Under the pieces are notes generated by a model that was not told the DNA's origin, did no database searches, and saw only the letters and a list, made by a program, of their open reading frames with translations. 64,000 bases of DNA. Origin: Acidovorax sp. Leaf191 (GTDB taxonomy: Bacteria; Pseudomonadota; Gammaproteobacteria; Burkholderiales; Burkholderiaceae_C). Numbering within the stretch: the first letter of the stretch is position 1; the number at the start of each line of letters is the position of its first letter. Both the position numbers and the translations under genes were made by a program. Location: assembly GCF_001424425.1 (NCBI RefSeq), contig NZ_LMPT01000020.1, positions 115,482 to 179,481 on the forward strand, in the 5' to 3' direction. Shown here in pieces: positions 25,921 through 33,374 of the stretch.

Positions 25921-26928
25921 ATGCGCGCCCTGCCCTCTCTCCGCTGGATTCCAGCCGTCGCGCTCGCCTGCGCTTCGTGGCTCGCCGCCACGGCAGTGCA
26001 CGCCGCCGGCCCCGCCACCTGGCCCCAGCAACCCATCACGCTGATCCTCGGCTTCCCGGCCGGCTCGGGCGTGGACGTGATCGCCCGCTCCGTGCAGGAG
26101 CCCCTGGCCCAGCGCCTGGGCCAGCCGGTCATCATCGACTACAAGTCCGGCGCGGCCGGCAACATCGCCAGCGAATACGTGGCCCGCGCCAAGCCCGACG
26201 GCTACACCTTCGCCTTTGGCACCGCGGCCACGCACGGCAGCAACGCCGCGCTGTACAAGAAGCTGCCGTTCGACGTGGAAGAGGACTTCGTGCCCGTGGC
26301 GCCGTTGATCGACGTGTCGAACGTGCTGACCATCAACCCCACGGTCATCGACGTGAAGACGCTCAAGGAGTTCGTGGACCTGGTCAAGGCCAACCCGGGC
26401 AAGTACAACTTTGCGTCCACCGGCAACGGCGCGGGCACGCACATGGCGTTTGCCGAGTTCAACGCCCGCCTGGGCCTGAACATGGTGCACGTGCCCTACA
26501 AGGGTGGGCCCGAGGCCATCGCGTCGGTGGTGCGGGGCGAGACCTGCTGCATCATGAACCAGGTGCAGACGGTGCTGCCACACTACAAGGCCGACAAGGT
26601 GCGCCTGCTGGGCGTGACCACCGCCAAGCCGGTGAACGCCGTGAAGGAGGTGCCGACCATCGCATCGAGCGGGCTGCCGGGCACCAAGGGCTTCGACAGC
26701 TCGATCTGGTTCGGCATCTTCGCGCCCAAGGGCACGGACGCGGCCATCGTGAAGAAGCTCAACACCGCCGTGCGCGAAGTGCTGGAGCTGCCCGACGTGC
26801 GCGCCCGCTTCGAGGCCAACGGCAACACGGTGCGCATCGAAACACCCGAGCAGTTCCGCCAGACGGTGCACGCCGACCGCAACAAATGGGCGCAGGTGGT
26901 GAAGGACGCGAAAATCAGCATCGACTGA
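25921..26928 (+). CDS. Bug-family (TctC-like) periplasmic solute receptor
   Basis: A 335-residue TctC-type receptor. A signal peptide (about 1-27, ending VHA) is followed by WPQQPITLILGFPAGSGVDVIAR, VIIDYKSGAAGNIASEYVARAKPDGYTFAFGT and NMVHVPYKGGPEAIASVVRGE. It differs from the usual Bug pattern by GFPAGSGVD in place of PFPPGGAVD and by two adjacent cysteines (GETCCIMNQ) near the ligand site. The ATG at 25921 follows GAAGGA; an in-frame TTG lies 15 bases before it. It precedes a flavin monooxygenase and a CMD-AhpD fusion with short gaps (51 and 48 bp), so it may be part of a catabolic operon. Confidence 0.9.
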   Translation: MRALPSLRWIPAVALACASWLAATAVHAAGPATWPQQPITLILGFPAGSGVDVIARSVQEPLAQRLGQPVIIDYKSGAAGNIASEYVARAKPDGYTFAFGTAATHGSNAALYKKLPFDVEEDFVPVAPLIDVSNVLTINPTVIDVKTLKEFVDLVKANPGKYNFASTGNGAGTHMAFAEFNARLGLNMVHVPYKGGPEAIASVVRGETCCIMNQVQTVLPHYKADKVRLLGVTTAKPVNAVKEVPTIASSGLPGTKGFDSSIWFGIFAPKGTDAAIVKKLNTAVREVLELPDVRARFEANGNTVRIETPEQFRQTVHADRNKWAQVVKDAKISID

Positions 26929-26979
26929 ACTGCTGGCTTCGCACCGCGGCACCACCGCCGCTGGCAAACCTTTGACTCC

Positions 26980-28515
26980 ATGCCACTGAACGAAGAAACC
27001 AACCACCCCTCCCCAGCCAGCACCGGCCTGGCTGCGCTGGAGCAGCGCCTGAAGGACGACCTCTCCACACTGGGCTGGCCCGCGCGCAGCTGGGTGCCGC
27101 CGCGCAGCCACGCGCGCCAGGCCGTGGTCGATGTGCTCATCATCGGCGCGGGCCAGGCGGGCCTGGCGGCCTCTGCCGCGCTGGCGCAGCTGGGCATCCG
27201 CGCCGTGCTGCTCGACCGCGCGCCGCGCGACCATGAAGGCCCCTGGGCCACCACCGCGCGCATGGAAACCCTGCGCTCGCCCAAGGAGCTGACGGGCCCC
27301 GCGCTGGGCCTGCCCAGCCTGACCTTTCGTGCCTGGTTCGAAGCGCAATGGGGGCGTGCCGCCTGGGCTGCACTCGACAAGATCCCGCGCCTGCAGTGGA
27401 TGGACTACCTGCGCTGGTACCGCCGCGTGACCGGGGCCGACGTGCGCAACGAGCACGCCGTCACCGCCCTGCGCCCGCGGGCCGATGCGCTGGTCGAGGT
27501 GGATGTGCACAGCCCCGAGGGCGCCGCCACCTGGCTGGCGCGCCGCGTGGTGCTGGCCACCGGCCGCGACGGCCTGGGCGGCCCGCAGATCCCGGCCTTC
27601 ATGCAGGGCGTGGACCGCAGCCGCTGGGCGCATTCGTCGGACGTGCTCGATTACGCCACGCTGCGCGGCCTGCGCGTGGGTGTGGTGGGCGCGGGTTCAT
27701 CCGCCATGGACAGCGCGGCCACGGCGCTCGAGAGCGGCGCCGCCAGCGTCGACCTGCTGGTGCGCCGCACCCATCTGCCCCGCATCAACAAGTCCAAGGG
27801 CTCGGGCGTGCCGGGGCTCACCCACGGCCACTACGACCTGCCCGATGCCTGGAAATGGCGCCTGCGCCACTACATCAACGTGCAGCAGGTGCCGCCGCCG
27901 CACGGCAGCACGCTGCGTGTGTCGCGCCACCCCAATGCGCACTTCCACCTGGGCTGCCCGGTAGAGCGTGTGGAGCAGCAGGGCAGCACCCTGCGCGTGG
28001 CCACGCCCCGCGGCACCTTCGTGCTCGACTTCCTCATCGTCTCCACCGGCTTTGCCATCGACTGGCTGCAAAAGCCCGAGTTCGCGCACATCGCGCCGCA
28101 CGTGCGCGCCTGGAGCGCCCGCTACCAGCCCGCACCGGGCGATGAAGACCAGGAGCTGGCCGACTCGCCCGACCTGGGCCCGGTGTTCGAGTTCCAGCAA
28201 AAGCAGCCTGGCAACTGCCCGGGCCTGGAACGCATCCACTGCTTTTGCTACCCCGCGGCGCTGTCGCACGGCACCGTGTCGGGCGACATACCGGCCATCA
28301 GCGACGGCGCGCGGCGGCTGGCGCAGGGGCTGGCCAGCCTGTTCTACCGCGAAGACATCGAGCAGCACTTTGCCAACCTGCAGGCCTATGCCGAGCCCGA
28401 ACTGGTGGGCGACGAATGGACGGTGGCTGATACGGCGCAGCGCGTCGAGCAGCTGCAGGCCCAGCCCCACGTCGCGCTGAACGCTCAGCCCCTGCCCCAA
28501 CCCGACCGCGCCTGA
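26980..28515 (+). CDS. Flavin-dependent monooxygenase (FMO-like)
   Basis: A 511-residue flavoprotein with two Rossmann dinucleotide sites. The FAD site is DVLIIGAGQAGLAASAALAQL (about residue 48 on), and the NAD(P) site is RVGVVGAGSSAMDSAATALESG (about residue 228). The motif following the second site, DLLVRRTHLPRIN, and the final segment VSTGFAIDWLQKPEF fit class B / FMO-type monooxygenases or the related NAD(P)-binding group. The substrate is not predictable. It lies between a Bug receptor and the CMD-AhpD fusion in one direction, which suggests a pathway in which a transported compound is oxidised. Confidence 0.85.
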   Translation: MPLNEETNHPSPASTGLAALEQRLKDDLSTLGWPARSWVPPRSHARQAVVDVLIIGAGQAGLAASAALAQLGIRAVLLDRAPRDHEGPWATTARMETLRSPKELTGPALGLPSLTFRAWFEAQWGRAAWAALDKIPRLQWMDYLRWYRRVTGADVRNEHAVTALRPRADALVEVDVHSPEGAATWLARRVVLATGRDGLGGPQIPAFMQGVDRSRWAHSSDVLDYATLRGLRVGVVGAGSSAMDSAATALESGAASVDLLVRRTHLPRINKSKGSGVPGLTHGHYDLPDAWKWRLRHYINVQQVPPPHGSTLRVSRHPNAHFHLGCPVERVEQQGSTLRVATPRGTFVLDFLIVSTGFAIDWLQKPEFAHIAPHVRAWSARYQPAPGDEDQELADSPDLGPVFEFQQKQPGNCPGLERIHCFCYPAALSHGTVSGDIPAISDGARRLAQGLASLFYREDIEQHFANLQAYAEPELVGDEWTVADTAQRVEQLQAQPHVALNAQPLPQPDRA

Positions 28516-28563
28516 CGCGCCCGGCCGCCTGCGCGCGGCCTCCTCTTCTGGATTGCACACCCC

Positions 28564-29775
28564 ATGACCACCACCTCTGACACCAATCCAACCACGTCCA
28601 GCCAAGACACCATCGACACCCTGCTTGCCCTCTCCCCCGAGCGGCCCGCGTTCGCCACGCGCCATGCGCGCGACAAGGTGGCCGTGGCCACGCAGGGCTG
28701 CTACGACGCCCTGTTCAGCGCCGACCTGTCCGGCACGCTGAGCCATACCGAGCGCCTGTGGGTAGCCAGCGATATCGCCGAGGCCAGCGGCATGCCCCTG
28801 CTGGCAGCGCACTACCGCGACCAGGTGCTGAAAAGCACCGCCCACACCGTGCTCTCGCAGCCACTGCAGGAATTGCTGCAGCACCCCGGCAGCACCCCCA
28901 CCGATGCGCGCCTGCAGGCGGTGGCGCAGTTCACCCGCACGCTCGCCACCCACCCGGACCGCAGCGACCGCGCCGCCCTGCTGGCCCTGCCCGCCGCCGG
29001 CCTGTCGGTGCCGGACACGGTGCTGCTGGCGCAGCTCATCGGCTTCGTCACGTACCAGCTGCGCTTGGTGGCGGGCGTGGCGGCCCTGGACGCGCTCGGT
29101 GGCGAAGGCGATGCGCCTGCAGCGCCGGCCCCATCTGCAGCCGCTGACGCAGCCCCTTTCGTACACCCCGCCAACCTGCCCGCCCCCGGCGAGCCGCTGC
29201 GCCTGAACGGCTACACCAGCGAGACGCTGGGCTGGGCCGCCTGGCTGCCCGTGGTGGACCCCGCCACCGCCACGCCCGAGCAGCAGGCCGTGCTGGACCT
29301 GAGCCACCCCAAGGCGCGCAGCTCGGACTTCTACCTGCTGCTGGTGCACCACGCCCGTGTGCTGTCGGAGCGCTCGCAGGCCTTCAACGCCATCATGTAC
29401 GCGCCTGGCGGCCTCTCCCGCGCTGAGCGCGAGGTGGCCAGCACGGCGGTGTCTCGCGCCAATGGCTGCGTGTACTGCGCCTCGGTGCACGCCCAGCGCT
29501 TCGAGCAGCTGGCGCGGCGCAACGACGTGATGGCGCAGATCTTTGCCGACCCCGACCAGGCCGGCACCAACGCCCGCGAGCGCGCCATCGTGCAGGCCGC
29601 GCTGGCGCTCACCCGCAGCCCCGGCAGCTTTGGAGCACAGCACCTGCAGCCACTGCGTGCGGCGGGCTTGTCGGACCTGGAGATCCTGGATGCGCTGCAC
29701 GCGAGCGCCCTGTTCGCCTGGGCCAACCGCCTCATGCTCAACCTGGGCGAGGCCGTCTTCCCGCAGGGCGTCTGA
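28564..29775 (+). CDS. CMD-domain/alkylhydroperoxidase fusion
   Basis: A 403-residue protein with two AhpD-like halves. Residues about 1-185 match the CMD-domain type called Avi_7170 in my memory (DTIDTLLALSPERPAFATRHARDKVAVATQGCYDALF). Residues about 195-403 match the peroxidase-related Avi_7169 type, with the active-site C-x2-C-x3-H in NGCVYCASVHAQRFEQL. In most genomes I recall these are two separate adjacent genes; here an Ala/Pro linker (APAAPAPSAAADAA) joins them. Only the second half keeps the CxxC. The neighbouring flavin monooxygenase suggests a redox detoxification or desulfonation-type pathway; that is inference. Confidence 0.82.
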   Translation: MTTTSDTNPTTSSQDTIDTLLALSPERPAFATRHARDKVAVATQGCYDALFSADLSGTLSHTERLWVASDIAEASGMPLLAAHYRDQVLKSTAHTVLSQPLQELLQHPGSTPTDARLQAVAQFTRTLATHPDRSDRAALLALPAAGLSVPDTVLLAQLIGFVTYQLRLVAGVAALDALGGEGDAPAAPAPSAAADAAPFVHPANLPAPGEPLRLNGYTSETLGWAAWLPVVDPATATPEQQAVLDLSHPKARSSDFYLLLVHHARVLSERSQAFNAIMYAPGGLSRAEREVASTAVSRANGCVYCASVHAQRFEQLARRNDVMAQIFADPDQAGTNARERAIVQAALALTRSPGSFGAQHLQPLRAAGLSDLEILDALHASALFAWANRLMLNLGEAVFPQGV

Positions 29776-29852
29776 ACCGCTGCGGGCCGGCTTCAGCGGC
29801 CCGTTGCATCAGCAAACGTTGCGGTGCATTAGCGCTTGCGGCGCGGCCACGG

Positions 29853-30085
29853 GTGCAGTACGCCCCCTAGAATCCGCCCAGCAGGAGAGCACGGCGGGCA
29901 CCACCCGCTGCTGCACCGAAGGCGCAAACTCCCATACACGCTCAGGTCCCGTACTGCACATTCATCAAAGCCGTCTGGAGAGCCGCCCCACCCCTTATCG
30001 GCGTGGTGGCGCACCGAAGGAGCAAACCGCACGCCATGTGGGCGCGGCGGTGAATCTCTCAGGTACCAAGGACAGGGGGAGCGGC
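29853..30085 (+). ncRNA. Tandem glycine riboswitch
   Basis: Two glycine aptamers in series. The first (about 29880-29960) shows GCAGGAGAGC, CACCGAAGGCGCAAACTCCC and CTCAGGTCCC. Its outer stem is closed by GTGCAGTAC (29853-29861) with GTACTGCAC (29951-29959). The second (about 29968-30085) shows TCTGGAGAGCC, GCACCGAAGGAGCAAACC, AATCTCTCAGGTACC and AAGGACAGGGGGAGC. These are the conserved glycine-binding elements of the class, with the usual short linker. It lies 93 bp before the dadA start codon on the same strand. Glycine riboswitches usually turn expression on. Confidence 0.93.
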
Positions 30086-30111
30086 AGCCTGGCAGACGTG
30101 CGCCAGCTGCA

Positions 30112-30160
30112 TTGCTATTGAATTCATAGCTGGTAGCGCACGCCTGGCAGGCGGTAGACC
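30112..30160 (+). repeat. Dispersed palindromic repeat, family 1, copy C
   Basis: TTGCTATTGAATTCATAGC then TGGTAGCGCACGCCTGGCAG and GCGGTAGACC. It lies between the riboswitch and the dadA start. Its CCAGCT/AGCTGG and the flanking CGTGCG/CGCACG form a stem (about 30097-30142) that probably is part of the expression platform. Confidence 0.75.
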
Positions 30161-30178
30161 TTCAAAAGGTTCTGAACC

Positions 30179-31495
30179 ATGCGCGTGATCGTTCTTGGCG
30201 CCGGCTTGCTCGGCGTGACTTCGGCTTACTTCCTCTCGCAACTCGGCCACGACGTGACCGTCATCGACCGCCAGGGCGCGCCCGGCGCCGAGACCAGCTT
30301 TGCCAACGGCGGGCAGATCTCGGTGAGCCACGCCGAGCCCTGGGCCAACCCGAGCGCACCGCTCAAGGTGCTGCAGTGGCTGGGCCAGGAAGACGCGCCG
30401 CTGCTGTTCCGCCTGCGCGCCGACATGCGCCAGTGGCTCTGGGGCCTGGCCTTTCTGCGCAACTGCACGCCGGCGCGCACGCGCCACAACATCGAGCAGA
30501 TCGTGAGCCTGGGCACCTACAGCCGCAGCGTGCTGCAGCAACTGCGCGCGGCCACCGGACTCCAGTACGACCAGCGCACGCAGGGCATCCTGCACTTCTA
30601 TACCAATGCCAAGGAGTTCGACGGCGCCCTGGCCCCCGCCGAGCAGATGCGCGCCCTGGGCTGCGAGCGCCAGGTCATCAGCGCCGACGAGGCGGTGCGC
30701 ATCGAGCCGGCCCTGGCCCATATCCGCCCACAGCTGGCGGGCGCCACCTTCACCGCCGAGGATGAATCGGGCGACGCGAACCAGTTCACGCGCGCGCTGG
30801 CCGCCCTCTGCGAGGCGGCGGGCGTGCAGTTCCGGCTGGGCCACCACATCACCGCGCTGCGCGAGGCCGGGGGGCGCATCGACCATGTGGAGGTGACCAC
30901 GCCCGAGGGCCGCTTCGAGCGCGTGCAGGGCGATGCCTTCGTGCTGGCCATGGGCTCGTTCAGCCCGCTGCTCGCGCAGCCGCTGGGCATTCGCCTGCCG
31001 ATCTACCCGGCCAAGGGCTATTCGGTGACCATGCCGGTGAAGGACGCGGCCCGGGCCCACCAGGTGAGCCTGACGGACGACGAGTTCAAGCTCGTGTTCT
31101 CGCGCTACACCAGCGCGCAGGGCGACCGGCTGCGCATCGCAGGCACGGCGGAGTTGAACGGCTACGACCGCCACCTGAACCAAGTTCGCTGCGACGCCAT
31201 CGTGCGGCGCGTGGAGCAGCTTTTTCCCGGTGCGGGCGACGCCAGCCAGGCGCAGTTCTGGACCGGCCTGCGCCCCGCCACGCCGAGCAACGTGCCGCTG
31301 ATCGGCAAGACGAAGCTCGCCAACCTGTTCCTCAACACCGGCCACGGCACGCTGGGCTGGACGCACGCCTGCGGCTCGGGCCAGGCGCTGGCCGACATCG
31401 TGAGCGGGCGGGTGCCGCAGGTGGACTTCGACTTTCAGGGACTGGAGCGCAGCCCGCGCCCTGCGGCGCTGCTGCCGTCGCGCACCACGGCCTGA
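30179..31495 (+). CDS. dadA: D-amino acid dehydrogenase
   Basis: A 438-residue FAD-dependent enzyme of the DadA/glycine-oxidase group. It oxidises D-amino acids to 2-oxo acids and ammonia, passing electrons to the respiratory chain. The N-terminal FAD site is MRVIVLGAGLLGVTSAYFL, followed by GAETSFANGGQISVSHAEPWANP, a hallmark of DadA. The C-terminal motif is NTGHGTLGWTHACGSGQALADIVSG. Ribosome site AAAAGGTT precedes the ATG. The gene follows a tandem glycine riboswitch, so its expression should respond to glycine. The enzyme may therefore act on glycine or D-alanine; substrate use is inferred. Partners such as dadX (racemase) are not adjacent. Confidence 0.93.
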   Translation: MRVIVLGAGLLGVTSAYFLSQLGHDVTVIDRQGAPGAETSFANGGQISVSHAEPWANPSAPLKVLQWLGQEDAPLLFRLRADMRQWLWGLAFLRNCTPARTRHNIEQIVSLGTYSRSVLQQLRAATGLQYDQRTQGILHFYTNAKEFDGALAPAEQMRALGCERQVISADEAVRIEPALAHIRPQLAGATFTAEDESGDANQFTRALAALCEAAGVQFRLGHHITALREAGGRIDHVEVTTPEGRFERVQGDAFVLAMGSFSPLLAQPLGIRLPIYPAKGYSVTMPVKDAARAHQVSLTDDEFKLVFSRYTSAQGDRLRIAGTAELNGYDRHLNQVRCDAIVRRVEQLFPGAGDASQAQFWTGLRPATPSNVPLIGKTKLANLFLNTGHGTLGWTHACGSGQALADIVSGRVPQVDFDFQGLERSPRPAALLPSRTTA

Positions 31496-31512
31496 GCACA
31501 GGATCACCACGG

Positions 31513-31536
31513 CGCGCGGCCCGTTCAGGCCGCGCG
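31513..31536. terminator. Hairpin between convergent dadA and sorB
   Basis: A perfect 9-bp stem, CGCGCGGCC and GGCCGCGCG, with a 6-base loop, placed between convergent stops. There is no clear U-run, so termination is presumed from position only. Confidence 0.45.
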
Positions 31537-31597
31537 GCAGTCCTGCACGGCGGCGAAGAAGCACCGAGGGCGGCAACCGAATGCCAACGCGCCTCGT

Positions 31598-31933
31598 CTA
31601 CTTGGCAGCCCCGGTGGCGTGCGCCACGAAGCTCGCCACCGCCTTCATGTCCTTCTCGCTCATGCGCTCGGCATACGAAGGCATGACACCGATGCCCGCC
31701 TTCAAGGCCCGCAGCACCCGCGGCGCATCGGGCTTGAGCTCGTCGAGCACCGGGCCCACCTGGCCTTCGGCACCCGCGGCCTGCAGCGTGTGACACACGG
31801 CGCAGGCGGGCTGGATCTTGGTGAAGAGCTCCTTGCCGCGCGCCAGCTCGGCGGCATCGGCGGCCCAGCCGGCGCCCGCCCCCAGCCCTAAGGGCAAGGC
31901 TACAGCCAGCGTCGCAAACAGGCGCCCCATCAT
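31598..31933 (-). CDS. sorB: Sulfite dehydrogenase cytochrome c subunit
   Basis: A 111-residue exported c-type cytochrome. The signal ends GAGAGWAADA, and the single heme motif CAVCH lies in TKIQPACAVCHTLQAAG. A methionine in AGIGVMPSYAERMSE is a likely axial ligand. The start overlaps the sorA stop (ATGA), so translation is coupled. In the Starkeya type of enzyme the SorB cytochrome receives electrons from the molybdenum-heme SorA and passes them to cytochrome c oxidase. Gene order sorA then sorB fits. The N-terminal M-M pair makes the exact initiator uncertain by one codon. Confidence 0.88.
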   Translation of the reverse strand: MMGRLFATLAVALPLGLGAGAGWAADAAELARGKELFTKIQPACAVCHTLQAAGAEGQVGPVLDELKPDAPRVLRALKAGIGVMPSYAERMSEKDMKAVASFVAHATGAAK

Positions 31934-33135
31934 GCTGCCGTGATGGTCACGGCGTGGTCGCGCCAGCTGGCGTTGTTGTAGCCGCCCACGTTCTCGTCGC
32001 GCTGCTCGGCCTGCACCGTGCCCGCCGCGTCGGTGGCGCGGCTGGCCAGCACATGGGTGCCCGCGCCCAGTTGCACGGGCAGCACGAACTGGCGCCAGGC
32101 GAACTTGCCCAGGTCGGGGCCGATGAGGCGCGCGGCCTGCCAGGTCTTGCCGCCGTCCACCGACACTTCCACGCCCTTGACGGCCTGCGTGCCGCCGAAG
32201 GCCACGCCGTGCACCTGCACCAGCCCGGCCTTGAGCGTGCCCTTCTCGGGCAGCGGGCCGTTGATCCAGGACTTCACGCCCATCTCCCACACCGAGGGCT
32301 GGTCGGGCGCGGCCTTGGTGCCGGGGGGCGACATGCGGTAGCCGTGCGACATGATGCGTGCCTGCGACTGGGCGCTGGTGAACGCCACGCGCTGCACGTA
32401 CTTGATGTTGTTCACGCCCTGGTAGCCCGGCACCACCAGCCGCAGCGGGCCGCCGTGGGCCAGCGAGATGGGCTCTCCGTTCATCTCCCAGGCCAGCAGC
32501 GCGTCTTCGGTCGCCTTGACGGGCACCGATCGCTCCACCACCACCGACAGCGGGTCCACGCCCTCGGGCAGCTTCTCGCCGCCCGTGCCGGTGAGGTACA
32601 CCGCGCCATCGGCCAGCCCGCCCAGGGCGGCCACCACGTTGCGCAGCGGCACGCCGCTCCACACCACGCAGCCTGCAGCGCCCACGGCCCAGGGCGTGCC
32701 GCTGGGCTTACTGGGGAAGAAGCCGCGCCCGTTGCCCGAGCACTGCAGCACGGTGGCCACGGTCTCCACGCCCAGGGTCTTGAGCTCGGCCAGCGTGAGG
32801 CTGCGCGGGTTCTTCACCCCTTCAAAGGCCACGGTCCAGGCGTCGCGGTCGTTCAGGATGGCCGCGTCGGGCGCGGGCAGGTTGTTGCGCACGTACAGCT
32901 GGTTCGACGGCGTGATCACGCTGGTGCCGAACGCGGAGCGCTTGGTCTCCAGCGTGCTGCTGCTGTGTACGATCAACGCGTCGGAAGACTTCCACCCCGC
33001 GTAAGCCGGCAAGGGCTTGGGGGCCGCAGCCTGGGCCGCGGCACGCCCGCTCCAGCCGGCAAGGCCCAGTGCACTCAAGGCGGCGGCACTCCCGGCCAGC
33101 AGGTGCCGGCGCGGAAGGGTCATGGAATCTTTCAT
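31930..33135 (-). CDS. sorA: Sulfite dehydrogenase molybdopterin subunit
   Basis: A 401-residue periplasmic molybdoenzyme oxidising sulfite to sulfate. The N-terminus LPRRHLLAGSAAALSALGLAGW is a Tat signal, needed to export a protein with bound molybdopterin. The catalytic Mo-ligating cysteine is C132 in LQCSGNGRGFF. Further sulfite-oxidase features are RNNLPAPDAAILNDRDAWTV, AWEMNGEPISLAHGGPLRLVVPGYQGVNNIKYVQRV, and the C-terminal dimerisation domain (VHGVAFGGTQAVKGVEVSVDGGKTWQ). The start at 33135 follows GGAGA; a second ATG 12 bases in is possible. It is the first gene of sorAB and is divergent from a binding-protein/rhodanese fusion. Confidence 0.92.
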   Translation of the reverse strand: MKDSMTLPRRHLLAGSAAALSALGLAGWSGRAAAQAAAPKPLPAYAGWKSSDALIVHSSSTLETKRSAFGTSVITPSNQLYVRNNLPAPDAAILNDRDAWTVAFEGVKNPRSLTLAELKTLGVETVATVLQCSGNGRGFFPSKPSGTPWAVGAAGCVVWSGVPLRNVVAALGGLADGAVYLTGTGGEKLPEGVDPLSVVVERSVPVKATEDALLAWEMNGEPISLAHGGPLRLVVPGYQGVNNIKYVQRVAFTSAQSQARIMSHGYRMSPPGTKAAPDQPSVWEMGVKSWINGPLPEKGTLKAGLVQVHGVAFGGTQAVKGVEVSVDGGKTWQAARLIGPDLGKFAWRQFVLPVQLGAGTHVLASRATDAAGTVQAEQRDENVGGYNNASWRDHAVTITAA

Positions 33136-33374
33136 GGGTTCGGTCTCCGGGAAGTTGTAAGTCGAACAACACAAACAGCAACACACATGGCGGGGAGCGC
33201 ACGCCTCCTGCTGCGGGCCTTTGCGGATGGAAGCCGCATTCTGTGCGCCGAAACCCCACCCCAGCCATCCGATACATTGTCAAAAGATGTAATAGTAATA
33301 AGCATATGGAAACATTCGTGCATCCCAAGATGGCCTGAGGCATATTGGCCTTTCCAAGGAAAGGAGAGGGCGCC
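33136..33374. promoter_or_regulatory. Divergent sorA / rhodanese-fusion control region
   Basis: A 239-bp divergent region, markedly AT-richer than its surroundings around 33270-33320. On the minus strand it holds TTGACA near 33277-33282, and on the plus strand TTGTCA-like and AT-rich elements. I cannot fix a full promoter on either side. Confidence 0.4.

Noticed and set aside
29880-30085. Small open frames in the dadA leader
   Set aside because: The region is fully explained by the two glycine aptamers; the frames have no start signals.
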